Shown here piece by piece: positions 18,719 through 28,200 of a DNA stretch of 64,000 bases. The notes under the pieces are model-generated. The model saw nothing but the letters and a program-made list of their open reading frames with translations. It did no database searches and had not been told where the DNA came from. The position numbers and the translations under genes were made by a program. Origin of the DNA: a virus; IMG/VR virus record IMGVR_UViG_3300031857_015401, positions 1 through 64,000 of that record, one strand, 5' to 3'. Numbering within the stretch: the stretch's first letter is position 1; the number at the start of each line of letters is the position of its first letter.

Positions 18719-21700
18719 TTAGCTCATTGTTTTTTTAAGATTAAAGTATGTTGATTGAACATCAACAGTTGACCAAATATCTTTTAGTTGTTGATCATAA
18801 GGTGCTTGTGTTGGGTTTTGTTTTTTGTAGTCCATAATTCTTTCTTTGTCTTGACTAAACGGTGTGTATGTGTTATTTGGTAAAAACGTATTTAAAAATT
18901 CATCTTTAAACTTTTTAAACTGTTCATCTGTTTTCTTTTTTGATCTTTCAAAATCTTGATATAAACCAAAAGGTCTTTTAGTAATGTTATTTGTATTAGG
19001 ATCATAAACAAAACCCATATTAGATAAAATAAATCTTTTCCACTCATCTCTTTTTTCTTCATTACTATTTTCACCTAATGGTATTACACTAACGATATTA
19101 TCGGCGAACTTTAAGTAATCGTCTAATATGTCTTTTCCAAATAACATAAAAAATCTATTCACACCTTTTTGTACTGTTTGATAACCTTCGGCAAAATCAT
19201 TACTTTCTCTTAAAAACATTTGAAATGAATAATCAGTATTATATGTGAATGGCGTGCCGCTAGGTATTATAGCATATTCATTCATTTTTGACATGTAAGT
19301 ATTTAAATCATCTTTAATTTTATAAAAATCATTTATAAATTCGTCAAATGTGTTTGTCGTACCATACCCAGGTGTTGTTGGGTGAACGTCTCCTGTTGTT
19401 CCTGAAATATCATAAACCACAACACCTCCTCTTTTATTAATATAACCGTCGACTTTATTTGATATGTAATTCATTTGGTCACTTATACTTATAAATGATA
19501 GTGTGGTTTTAACTATACTACCCTGAGCCTCGCCTAATATTTTTAATAAAGGACTATATTTTGAATCTATTGTTTCTGTTATTTTTCTTTTTATTTTTCT
19601 TTTTTCATTGTTTGTAAAATTAGTTTCGTCTAAACCGGCAAGTATTGGGCATTCGCCAGAATCAATATCTTTTTTGGCATCAGAAATTAAATCAACTACT
19701 CTTTTTGCGTAAGCACTTGATCTTCCAAAAATATTAACAACATTAGTAGAATCACCACTTAACCAATTAAATAATCCTTGGTTGTATTTTCTTTCTGAAT
19801 TATATAAAGTAATACCACCTATTAATGATTCGTTTTTAATTTTTTCAAAATTATTAAACAATGATAGATAATACTCTTGAGTTGTTTTAACTAACTCATT
19901 CATTTTTTCTTTATATTTGATTGTTCCTGTTACGGCACTTGTGGACACATCTAAAAAATTAGTTAATATTGTACCTATTGGGTTACCTGCCGGATTTCCT
20001 GGTGTGGTGTCACCTGTAAATGTACCATATTCGTTTTTAAAATCCTCAAGAAGTTCCGCATCAATATTTTCATAAATTTTTTCAGTTTCTTCAGCTCTTT
20101 CATCATACATCTCAGTATTAGCATAATAATTAAACGTAAGTGCGTTTTGTATTGTGGCCACCGGACCAGCTAAACCTTGTCCTCCTATAAATTTTAATTG
20201 TAAAGTAACCTCAGCAATCATTGGTTGTAAACCAATTCCTTCAGGATTAATATCAAATTTTAAATCGTCATATTTAAAACTAACACTATCAATTATTGCC
20301 TTTGTGTGGTAAAAATCACCAACCCTAATAACCACTACAGGCGGAGTACCAAAAGCACTGTTAAATACATCATTATACTGAAATTCTGTTTGTCCTTGAT
20401 TTCCGGCTGAAACCGCAGTTGGGATTGTGTCCCCTGGTCTAGTACATTGATTTAAAAATGTTAATCTAGAATTTAAACCTTCGGGAGTCATTGAATGAAA
20501 TGCTGGTTGAAAATTTTTAATCTTACTTTTTATGCCGTCAAATATCATAGGTTGTTGTTCTTGTAACATTTCAAAATAATCGCATTCTGATAATAATTTT
20601 CTTAATAATTTTTTTGTTAGTCCTTTTGTGTTTGCTTTTGCACTATTAACTTTTATTTGGTTACTTACTGTTTGGTATTGTGGTGTATTACTTTCCGTAT
20701 TATTATTATCAGCGGCAGTTATGTCAGGTCCGCTACCTTCAGGGTTTGTTGCTAAATTATCCGTATTATTTGTTTTATTGTCGTCGACAATTTCAGGTGG
20801 TGTTACTTTTACTTCTGTAACTGTAACTCTACGACATAACATTGCCTGAACGGAACTTTTTCCATCTTTTTTTTCATTTTGAAAAGCTTTAGAACAATCT
20901 ATATTAGAATACTTTGGTGTTTTTAAAGTGGAATTCTTACCTTCCGCCAATGTATTAATTTTTAATTTATTATTTTCTATATATTTTTTAAAGTCAACAC
21001 CTCCATGTGTTTTTCCTGTAATTGTTTGTAAAACAGAATCAAATCTTCTAGATGAAAGTTTATCGTTATAATCATCACTACCATTAGCATTTGCTGACGA
21101 AACTAAAGAAAATTCCACACCAGCATCAGATTCTAATGCGTTTGCTATTTTTGTTAAAAATTCATCAAACTTACTTTTTTGTGCCTCAATATCATTCCAA
21201 ATTTCAGATACGCTTGATTTTTTCCATATTATATATTCATTTGGTACATTTTCAATTGTAGTGTCAGTTGGTATATCTTTACTTATTTTAAAAGTTCCGT
21301 ATTTAATGTAATACCCATCAGTATAAGGTGCATAACTTGGTATTCCGTTTAAATATATATCTTTTTCATTAATAAAACTAGAGTAAAGAGTATCGTAATC
21401 TTTATCACTCATTGTATTATTTTTTACCTCTATTGGTAATCCTTGACCAAAAAATAAAATAATTTCCTCAAATTTACCTCCAGCACTTGATTCTTCGTTT
21501 ATTTCATCAACAAGTTTTTGAGTATCTGTTGTTTGGTTTTCACCACTATCTAAATCTTGGTTTTTATCAATATTAACTTCCCCTTTTGGTTGTTCGTTTG
21601 GTATTTCTGCAATAACTTGTTTTATTTCATTTCTTGTTGTTAATGCTTCTGTTGCCTCAAATATATCACTTAAACTAAATTGTCTATATTTTCTTAATAA

Positions 21701-24577
21701 ATCAATTGGATCGTATTCTAAACATCCAGCAAAAAATGAATCAATTATTTTTGTTGCTTCGCTAGCACTTTCTTTTTCTAATTCTTTTTGGACTAATACG
21801 TTTAATATTGATGGGTGGTCAACAACTATTTTAAAACTTAAAGATCCTGATCTTTCCGTATTTTTATATAAATAAACAGGTTCGGGTCTTCCGATAAAAC
21901 TTGTTCCTTCCCATCTTGCTTGTGAAGTATCACTATAAGATAAATCATAAGGAGGAAACCACATAATTCTTCCACCATTAGGACCTATTTCACATGCCGG
22001 TAAATCATCAACTCTAAATCCAGGCCTACTTGAAGTTCTCCAAGCTAAATTTTCTATTGACAACATATATTTAGTAACCTTACCACCGACTATGTTCGTT
22101 GCCGACAAATTGTCTGACGATTTCATTGGGGCTATATTTAAGTTGTATGTGTTAGATAATACAGAATTGTCAAAATTTCTTATATTTTTTCCTTTTTTTT
22201 GTAGTTCGTTAAATGTGAAGTAAGGCCTATCTTTAGTGAATAACCTACAGTATTCGTACCCTTTAATTGTTGCCGTTTTATTAACAGAATTAGGTGTTGT
22301 GTATCTAATTACTCTAGAACCTTTTGTTAATTCTAAAAGTCCATCTTTAAAAACTTTTGAGACTTGGTTAATGGCGTTTCCAACATGTTCAGTTCTTCTT
22401 GATGAACTGTTAGCCGCATTAACTAATTTTTGGGTGATGTCTAATATAGAACCTTCTTTAAAGTCAAATTCGGTTGACTTTGATTTATTATATTCCGGAC
22501 CAAAACTTGCTTGTTCAAAAACAGTGTCCGTACCTACTGAGTTTTCTTGTTTGTTACCAGGACCAACAAATTTACCCGGATCATAAATGTTATTTTTAGC
22601 AATCCAAGTAAGCCCTCCTTGTATTCCTACAGAATCGTAAAAAGGTTTAGCATAAACACCAAAAAGTATGTTTGTTACTTTTTCTCCTTCATATTCTTTT
22701 GAGACTTCACTATAACTATAAACAGGTCCAATGTTTGGTTTTCCAAACTTACCTGCCGGTTGGTCATTTTTAGGACTTACTAAATCTTTTAAATAATTAT
22801 TAGATCTACCAACATAAAAATTACCTTTAGGTGCCAATAAATTAGGACTCTGTATTGATGACAACAAATAGTTAGGTCTATAATTATTATAAAATAATTG
22901 ATCAAATAATAGGTTTCTAACTTGTGGTGATGTGTTAGCTAAAAATAATTCCGATGAACTATCAATAAATGGCGTTGTTAAATCATTTATTAAATTACCT
23001 AATTGAGATGCAACCGCACCAACAGGATTTGTTAGACTTTGATTTAAAAAATTTCTGCTTGGGTAATCAAAATAACTGCCGGGTATTATTGAATATGGTG
23101 AATATAAACCGGAAAGTCTTGTAGCGAAATCAGCCGCCTTTAATACTAAATTTGGTGGTTCAGTAATTTTAAAATCTCTTTGTATTATTGGTAAATTATT
23201 TGATAGTACCCCTAACACATCAAAAGGATTTAAACTTGGTTGAACTGATATACCTCCACTTTCAGGATTAATAGTTGAATTAGTGAGTGTTGATTTACCG
23301 AGTGTTTGTTGTAGTAATTCAAACGCAACTCTAGCCTTAAATTCTTTTTGTAGTTGTTTTGCCCCTAATTGTGCTAAAGCAGAGTCTTGACTTAATTTAC
23401 CTTCACTACCATTAATACTTTCCACATTGTCTGTTGTTAAAATACTAATTGGTAAGTATTCTGATGGTATAAACGCAAACGTAGAGTCACTATTTAAATA
23501 AGGTTTATTAATACTTTGATTAATAAAATCCTCAATTGTTAATTCAGAAAATTCACCTTCTCCGTTATTGTATCTATTTTTTACATAAAAAAAGTTTTTA
23601 GATTCTTGTGTTGTTTTACTAGGTGAAGAAGTTTCATAGTTATATTCACCTTTATTTGGTTTTTGTTCTACTTTTACATTAGGTTCAGCAATTGTAGGGT
23701 TATTAGGTTGATATTGGTTATTTAATAAAATAGTTAAATTTTGTTCTCCTAATATTTCTAAATTACTATTATCACCTGAACTTTCTGTTGGTAAGTACTC
23801 GCCAAAATTAGATCCAATAGAAAGATATTTATTTATGTTTACAGTACTACCATAAGACCTTCCTTTAGATATTGGTGCGTATTTATTTCTTGTGTATTCT
23901 TTTATTTCTTCTTCTTGCCCAATAGCCTCTAATCTACTACCGTCCGCATCTGTCTGATCTAGATATTCACCAGCATTTGCACCAAGAGTAAATACATCAA
24001 ATAAAACTGTTTGACCATATTGACCTGTTTGTTTTTGAGGTCCAAATTTATTTAAAACTCTTAATACTTTTTCTTGTTCATTACCTTTTAATTCTAAATC
24101 ACTTCCAACACTATCAGAAATTCCGTAATTACCTTCATTTGCCTTAGTTTGAAAATTTTGATTAGGATTAACAATAAACTTACTTTGACCTGATTCAGGA
24201 CCATATTGATTTTGTACTAATAAATCTGTTTTTTTATTTTGTCCTATTCTTTCTATAGTCGAAAACAATGTTTTTGAAAAATCATAAAAACCTAAATTGG
24301 TTTGTGTGTTTTGATTAATATTTATATTAACAATATCCCCAAAACCATTATTTCCTGGAGTATATTTATTTAACCCTATAAGTGTTGGTTCAATTAATTT
24401 AGAAGTAATATCTATTGGGGTACTATCAATAACTGAATAATCAATTAAAACTAAATCTCTTTGTTCTGATTTTAATGGTGCATTATAAAAACCGTCAACC
24501 TTGTAAGGTTTTAAATTTTTTAGTAAAAGTTTTTTTCTAAAATTTTCAGTCGAGTCAAATGATAATGGGCTTTCCAT
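18719..24577 (-). CDS. Giant tail/baseplate structural protein (1952 aa) with six ~54-aa N-terminal repeats
   Basis: 1952 aa. Residues 70-340 contain six degenerate repeats, each opening with N(K/Q/R)(Y/F)xP-like at positions 70, 123, 176, 231, 287 and 334, several of them containing a G(E/N)Y element. The middle has structural-protein strands (RSGSLSFKIVVDHPSI). Near residue 1380-1500 the segment PPVVVIRVGDFYHTKAI... followed by IAEVTLQLKFIGGQGLAG looks like a tail-tube-initiator or LysM-bearing baseplate domain, comparable in type to gp48/gp54-class proteins; this is tentative. No catalytic motif was found. It is the first gene of the coupled run 1952aa-gp53-2145aa, with an exact TATTTATA box 13 bases before the ATG. 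Confidence 0.65.
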   Translation of the reverse strand: MESPLSFDSTENFRKKLLLKNLKPYKVDGFYNAPLKSEQRDLVLIDYSVIDSTPIDITSKLIEPTLIGLNKYTPGNNGFGDIVNININQNTQTNLGFYDFSKTLFSTIERIGQNKKTDLLVQNQYGPESGQSKFIVNPNQNFQTKANEGNYGISDSVGSDLELKGNEQEKVLRVLNKFGPQKQTGQYGQTVLFDVFTLGANAGEYLDQTDADGSRLEAIGQEEEIKEYTRNKYAPISKGRSYGSTVNINKYLSIGSNFGEYLPTESSGDNSNLEILGEQNLTILLNNQYQPNNPTIAEPNVKVEQKPNKGEYNYETSSPSKTTQESKNFFYVKNRYNNGEGEFSELTIEDFINQSINKPYLNSDSTFAFIPSEYLPISILTTDNVESINGSEGKLSQDSALAQLGAKQLQKEFKARVAFELLQQTLGKSTLTNSTINPESGGISVQPSLNPFDVLGVLSNNLPIIQRDFKITEPPNLVLKAADFATRLSGLYSPYSIIPGSYFDYPSRNFLNQSLTNPVGAVASQLGNLINDLTTPFIDSSSELFLANTSPQVRNLLFDQLFYNNYRPNYLLSSIQSPNLLAPKGNFYVGRSNNYLKDLVSPKNDQPAGKFGKPNIGPVYSYSEVSKEYEGEKVTNILFGVYAKPFYDSVGIQGGLTWIAKNNIYDPGKFVGPGNKQENSVGTDTVFEQASFGPEYNKSKSTEFDFKEGSILDITQKLVNAANSSSRRTEHVGNAINQVSKVFKDGLLELTKGSRVIRYTTPNSVNKTATIKGYEYCRLFTKDRPYFTFNELQKKGKNIRNFDNSVLSNTYNLNIAPMKSSDNLSATNIVGGKVTKYMLSIENLAWRTSSRPGFRVDDLPACEIGPNGGRIMWFPPYDLSYSDTSQARWEGTSFIGRPEPVYLYKNTERSGSLSFKIVVDHPSILNVLVQKELEKESASEATKIIDSFFAGCLEYDPIDLLRKYRQFSLSDIFEATEALTTRNEIKQVIAEIPNEQPKGEVNIDKNQDLDSGENQTTDTQKLVDEINEESSAGGKFEEIILFFGQGLPIEVKNNTMSDKDYDTLYSSFINEKDIYLNGIPSYAPYTDGYYIKYGTFKISKDIPTDTTIENVPNEYIIWKKSSVSEIWNDIEAQKSKFDEFLTKIANALESDAGVEFSLVSSANANGSDDYNDKLSSRRFDSVLQTITGKTHGGVDFKKYIENNKLKINTLAEGKNSTLKTPKYSNIDCSKAFQNEKKDGKSSVQAMLCRRVTVTEVKVTPPEIVDDNKTNNTDNLATNPEGSGPDITAADNNNTESNTPQYQTVSNQIKVNSAKANTKGLTKKLLRKLLSECDYFEMLQEQQPMIFDGIKSKIKNFQPAFHSMTPEGLNSRLTFLNQCTRPGDTIPTAVSAGNQGQTEFQYNDVFNSAFGTPPVVVIRVGDFYHTKAIIDSVSFKYDDLKFDINPEGIGLQPMIAEVTLQLKFIGGQGLAGPVATIQNALTFNYYANTEMYDERAEETEKIYENIDAELLEDFKNEYGTFTGDTTPGNPAGNPIGTILTNFLDVSTSAVTGTIKYKEKMNELVKTTQEYYLSLFNNFEKIKNESLIGGITLYNSERKYNQGLFNWLSGDSTNVVNIFGRSSAYAKRVVDLISDAKKDIDSGECPILAGLDETNFTNNEKRKIKRKITETIDSKYSPLLKILGEAQGSIVKTTLSFISISDQMNYISNKVDGYINKRGGVVVYDISGTTGDVHPTTPGYGTTNTFDEFINDFYKIKDDLNTYMSKMNEYAIIPSGTPFTYNTDYSFQMFLRESNDFAEGYQTVQKGVNRFFMLFGKDILDDYLKFADNIVSVIPLGENSNEEKRDEWKRFILSNMGFVYDPNTNNITKRPFGLYQDFERSKKKTDEQFKKFKDEFLNTFLPNNTYTPFSQDKERIMDYKKQNPTQAPYDQQLKDIWSTVDVQSTYFNLKKTMS

Positions 24578-24590
24578 CTATTTTTTTATT

Positions 24591-24598
24591 TATAAATA
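24591..24598 (-). promoter_or_regulatory. TATTTATA box upstream of the 1952-aa tail gene
   Basis: Sense-strand TATTTATA 13 bases before the ATG at 24577. The surrounding TATTTATAAATA is also a palindrome, so the T4-type TATAAATA can be read on the same strand with a shift of 4. Confidence 0.45.
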
Positions 24599-24617
24599 GA
24601 TAATGAGTATATTTTTT

Positions 24618-26591
24618 TTATTTAGTGATCCCTTTATCTGCCATAAAGTTTCCTTTTCTATCAATAATATTTAGTATTTTTCTTTTCATTTTTTCATTAA
24701 AATCACTATCTTTAGATAACATATCGGATAATGTACCATTGCTTGTTACGTTTACGTTGATATTAATGTCTCCTGATGCCTCAATTTTTTCAACTCTTTC
24801 TTCTTTTTTTTCTGAAATTTTAGTTTCTGAAACATTTGATGGTATACTATTTATAGTGTCTCTCATACTTAACATACTAAGATATGAATTTTTCAATATA
24901 TCTAAATTTTTTAATAGGTTTGGAGCAAATACTGCTTCATCTTCTTTCAAGAAACTAAACATCTCACCTTTTTCAAGTGATAAAACTTTATTACCGGTAG
25001 AAAAAGCGGCATCATCTTTACTTTTAGTACCATAACCAGTACTAAATTGGGCGGTATCATCACTTTGATTATAAGTAATTTTTAAATTATCACTAGTAAT
25101 TGACGCATCCCGTATCATAATATCCCTTTCTGCTTGTGTAATTTCATCTTTTTGTCGATTTTTATTAGAAAATTCGGCCATATTATTATTAAGTGCTTCG
25201 GTAGCGGCACCAAGAGTGGCGGAAGTCAAATCTTTAGTAGCATCTAATGTAATATCAACACCTTGTCTATATTGTTCAATTATATCATTTCTTTTATCTG
25301 CACTCAACGAATTTAATAAAGTATCTCTAATAATTCTAGCATCTTTATTTAATGACTCTTGTAATGTAAGACCCTTAGCTGCGGTTTCTTGTTCTGAAAG
25401 TGATGCGTTTTTTTGGTAGGCTTCTAATGCAGATTGTATTGCTGCTGGTTGTGATGTCATGGCGGATTCTAAATCATCGGTTTTGAAACCTGGTATATCT
25501 AAAGTTAATTTTCCTCCTTTTACTTCAGTAAGCGATGATAATAAATCTTTACTTTCTTGTGGCATACCTTCACCAAACCCAGTAAGATTCATTTTGTTTA
25601 TAACTTCTTGTGCCTTAAATGCTTCTCTACCTATTTTTGTAAATTCATCTAAACTTTTTCCAAAGGCGGTTGCCTGTTCCTTTAGTCTCATTCTAGAAAG
25701 AGGATCTATTTCTATTTCTCCTGTTGCCTTATTTATTTTAAAAGCATTTGCCGCCATTTTTGTCATTTCATCTTGTAACTGACCAACGTCATTCATCCCC
25801 ATATCCATTAACTTAAATGGATTACCTAAATTACCAATAGCACCACCTAACATTTGTAAATTTGCGGCGGTTTCAATTGCTTTTTCTGGATCCCAAAAAT
25901 CTTGAGCCTTTGTCAACGCACCAATAGCATCAACGTCTGTTCTTAATCTTTGTGCTTGTTTAACCATGTCAGCCAGTCCTTGAACTCCGTTTTTAAAACC
26001 GTAGGAATCCACGCTTTTTAATTTACCCTCAATTTCTTTTAAAACTTTCCCACTATCTAATCCAACCATTTTGGCTTCTTTTGATAAACGTTGTATTGTT
26101 TCAATTGATTTAGATTGGGATCCTTCCATTCTAATAAAACTAGATACCATAGTACCAAGTTCTCCTGACGCAATATTCAACGCCTTTGATAAGAACACCA
26201 TAGAACCCGCAACATCCATCGCGTTTCCTTTAGAATCTTTCATTGTTGATACCAAGTCATTGGATAAAAACACAACTTTACCCATTCCTTTTGAAAAATT
26301 TTCAACTTCTTTTGTAATGTCTTCAAATTTTCCCCCTATTTCTAATACGTTCTTGTATGATTTTAATAATTGTTCTCTAAAATTTGACGATTCAAAGACC
26401 ATTCCACTAGCCATCGTTCTTTGTAACTTAATGGCTTGGTCTTCCATTTCAGTTAATGCCCGAATAGTAGTTGATGGTTTTGCTAACGCCTCGATGGATT
26501 CTTTTATCGTGCTTAAAACTTCATTAATCGCCACCCCTTTTGCGTCCCATTCTTTAGGAGCACCTCCTGCTGCTGCAAAAAATAACATCAT
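24618..26591 (-). CDS. Tape-measure-like tail protein
   Basis: 657 aa, starting at two adjacent ATGs (MMLFFAAAGGAPKEWDAKG). Almost the whole chain is predicted helical with alternating charged and small residues (for example GKVLKEIEGKLKSVDSYG), ending in a charged tail, as in tail tape-measure proteins. T4 gp29, which fills this role, is 590 aa, so length fits a T4-sized tail. It sits between gp26 and the giant baseplate proteins, the usual location. The assignment rests on composition, size and context rather than a specific motif. A TATTTATT box lies 16 bases upstream. Confidence 0.7.
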   Translation of the reverse strand: MMLFFAAAGGAPKEWDAKGVAINEVLSTIKESIEALAKPSTTIRALTEMEDQAIKLQRTMASGMVFESSNFREQLLKSYKNVLEIGGKFEDITKEVENFSKGMGKVVFLSNDLVSTMKDSKGNAMDVAGSMVFLSKALNIASGELGTMVSSFIRMEGSQSKSIETIQRLSKEAKMVGLDSGKVLKEIEGKLKSVDSYGFKNGVQGLADMVKQAQRLRTDVDAIGALTKAQDFWDPEKAIETAANLQMLGGAIGNLGNPFKLMDMGMNDVGQLQDEMTKMAANAFKINKATGEIEIDPLSRMRLKEQATAFGKSLDEFTKIGREAFKAQEVINKMNLTGFGEGMPQESKDLLSSLTEVKGGKLTLDIPGFKTDDLESAMTSQPAAIQSALEAYQKNASLSEQETAAKGLTLQESLNKDARIIRDTLLNSLSADKRNDIIEQYRQGVDITLDATKDLTSATLGAATEALNNNMAEFSNKNRQKDEITQAERDIMIRDASITSDNLKITYNQSDDTAQFSTGYGTKSKDDAAFSTGNKVLSLEKGEMFSFLKEDEAVFAPNLLKNLDILKNSYLSMLSMRDTINSIPSNVSETKISEKKEERVEKIEASGDININVNVTSNGTLSDMLSKDSDFNEKMKRKILNIIDRKGNFMADKGITK

Positions 26592-26607
26592 ATATTATAA
26601 TTTATTT

Positions 26608-26615
26608 AATAAATA
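26608..26615 (-). promoter_or_regulatory. TATTTATT box upstream of the tape-measure gene
   Basis: Sense-strand TATTTATT 16 bases before the first ATG of the tape-measure gene. One of the recurrent boxes. Confidence 0.35.
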
Positions 26616-26621
26616 TAAGTT

Positions 26622-26801
26622 TTATTTTTTTTCATATTCTTTATGTAATTTGTCCATGAAATATTTTCTTTCAAAAATAGGCATAACCATCAGGTCAGAA
26701 TACGAAAACTTTCCGTATTTAACTAAATAATAAAATTCGTCTAATTGGTATTTTTTAAATTCAGAAGAAAGGCCGAAAAAATTCCACCCCAAAAGTAACA
26801 T
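26622..26801 (-). CDS. 59-aa ORF overlapping the end of gp26 (tail assembly chaperone-like, possible frameshift extension)
   Basis: 59 aa from ATG at 26801 (MLLLGWNFFGLSSEFKK), +1 relative to gp26 and overlapping it by 41 bases. The body QLDEFYYLVKYGKFSYSDLM then MPIFERKYFMDKL is typical of small phage tail-assembly chaperone subunits, with the FER motif. It lies between gp26 and the tape-measure gene, exactly where many tailed phages place the second chaperone reading frame. It could be translated from its own ATG, or as a gp26 fusion by a +1 (or -2) shift at the T6C run at 26775-26781. The frame has a stop (TAA) just before CTGTTAATG, so the overlap is confined to this window. Confidence 0.7.
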   Translation of the reverse strand: MLLLGWNFFGLSSEFKKYQLDEFYYLVKYGKFSYSDLMVMPIFERKYFMDKLHKEYEKK

Positions 26802-27513
26802 TAACAGTTACTTCTTCTCCAGACGGGGCGATTACTTTTTTTTGTAAGTCCATTTGTGGCTCACATTCGTTTATAAATTTTCTTAAATCTTTAGAATCAG
26901 ATATTGGCATGTTATTTATGAAAGTAGAAATTTGACCTTTATCTGTCGTTCCATCTATTTCAATTATTTGATTTTCCAATCTTTTAGTAACAACAGGAGT
27001 AATCATACCTTTTGGGTATGAATCCAATAATTGTTCAATTTTTTTATCATCACCTAAATTTAATAATTTAAATTTAACATTTTTTTGAGATTTAGGTAAA
27101 GTGTAAGAAAAATGTCCGTTCGAGTCTGGTTCGTGTTTTAAAGGTAAAAATGAAACCTCATCTAAAGTTACGGTCATTTCAAAATACTTATTAGTTTTTG
27201 GGTCCAAAATATTAAAATTATATTCAGGTCCAAATGCGGTATTTCTTAAAAATATTAATATAGCTTGAACATCGATATTCAGTAGTTGGTCAATATTAAA
27301 ACCTGGTTCATAAATTTTATTTTTTAAAAGTGATGTTACAATCCCTTCTTTTGAATTATTTTGAGACATTAATAAGTTTTCATCCGCGGCTGTTAAATAA
27401 CCAACCTTTAAAGATTCTTTTTTTGGTGTGTAAAAAACACCTTTAGATGGTAATTTTACCACGTCATGTGGTAAATTAAAATTTTGTTGTCCGTATTCTA
27501 TCGCTTGATCCAT
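26761..27513 (-). CDS. 26: Baseplate hub/assembly protein, T4 gp26-like
   Basis: 250 aa. The N-terminus (HDVVKLPSKGVFYTPKKESL followed by LTAADENLLMSQN) fits the T4_baseplate family of gp26-like proteins, which carry an LPSKG.fY motif and an E(D/N).L hinge. The C-terminus ends GVEFFRPFF. In T4 gp26 is a hub assembly factor; in related phages such proteins behave like tail-assembly chaperones. It is directly before an overlapping 59-aa ORF and then the tape-measure gene, supporting a chaperone role. Confidence 0.75.
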   Translation of the reverse strand: MDQAIEYGQQNFNLPHDVVKLPSKGVFYTPKKESLKVGYLTAADENLLMSQNNSKEGIVTSLLKNKIYEPGFNIDQLLNIDVQAILIFLRNTAFGPEYNFNILDPKTNKYFEMTVTLDEVSFLPLKHEPDSNGHFSYTLPKSQKNVKFKLLNLGDDKKIEQLLDSYPKGMITPVVTKRLENQIIEIDGTTDKGQISTFINNMPISDSKDLRKFINECEPQMDLQKKVIAPSGEEVTVNVTFGVEFFRPFF

Positions 27514-27549
27514 AATTTTTATTTTAAAAATAATCTAACTTTTTTTCAT

Positions 27550-27582
27550 GTAAATAAAAAACCCACCAATAATAGTGGGTTT
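27550..27582 (-). terminator. Rho-independent terminator after the tail tube gene
   Basis: The minus strand has AAACCCAC and GTGGGTTT, an 8-bp stem with an 8-base loop, followed by TTTTATTT. It lies 25 bases after the tail tube stop and would cap the abundant tube transcript before gp26. Confidence 0.8.
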
Positions 27583-27606
27583 AATATTAATATGTTTAAA
27601 ATATAA

Positions 27607-28095
27607 TTAATAAACTAATATACATCTATCAGGTTGTAATGTCATATCTACCATTGCTAAATCATCACCGCCATAACCAAGATCACCAAAAGAAGCCTTT
27701 GTAATTAAACATCCTTGTAAAATCCATTTCTCAACTGCTACTCCTGTTGGGTCTAACATTTCTAAATCAACATCTTTTTTATAACCCGCAGCATATCCCA
27801 TACGACCTGTCACTGATTCTGCGTGTAATCTAACCCACTCCATAACTGCCTGAGATGCTGATGGTCCGATTGGGTCACGTAGTTTTACTGTGATCTCTCC
27901 CCATTTGAATGATCCTGAAACATAAGTTTCGGTGTTCAGAAATTTAATTTCTTTTTTTCCAATATCAATACTTGGTCTTGATGCCGATTCTACATACCAT
28001 GAGTTTATACCCAAACTAGAGGGGAAAGTCATGATAAACCTATTTTTTCTTTTAGGTTCATACTGAAAGGGCATTCTCATTAATAAATCTGCCAT
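27607..28095 (-). CDS. 19: Tail tube protein, T4 gp19-like
   Basis: 162 aa, the same length as T4 gp19 (163 aa). It begins MADLLMRMPFQYEPKRKNRF and shows the tube pattern of alternating beta strands: NRFIMTFPSSLGINSWYVES, then a KWGEITVKLRDPIG strand and a C-terminal MVDMTLQPDRC strand. It polymerises into the rigid inner tube of the contractile tail. It is flanked by its own box (29 bases upstream) and terminator, fitting a highly expressed monocistronic gene. Confidence 0.85.
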   Translation of the reverse strand: MADLLMRMPFQYEPKRKNRFIMTFPSSLGINSWYVESASRPSIDIGKKEIKFLNTETYVSGSFKWGEITVKLRDPIGPSASQAVMEWVRLHAESVTGRMGYAAGYKKDVDLEMLDPTGVAVEKWILQGCLITKASFGDLGYGGDDLAMVDMTLQPDRCILVY

Positions 28096-28124
28096 GTTTT
28101 TATTTTTTTAAGTTTTTATTTATA

Positions 28125-28132
28125 TATAAATA
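28125..28132 (-). promoter_or_regulatory. TATTTATA box upstream of the tail tube gene
   Basis: Sense-strand TATTTATA, immediately followed by TATAAATA, 29 bases before the tube ATG. The tube gene is flanked by this and a terminator. Confidence 0.45.
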
Positions 28133-28200
28133 TTATCTATTTTATTTTTTTCTATTTACTTTTGTCCACAATGAAAATATTCTTATATTAAATCCGGTTA

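Noticed and set aside
24591-24598. T4-type TATAAATA late promoter reading as the main motif
   Set aside because: TATAAATA appears in the sense direction only where the box is palindromic, as here and at 28125; at most other units only TATTTATA reads in the sense direction.
26071-26730. Long plus-strand open frame opposite the tape-measure gene
   Set aside because: A shadow of the minus-strand gene: no recognisable domain, no plausible upstream context and poor composition.
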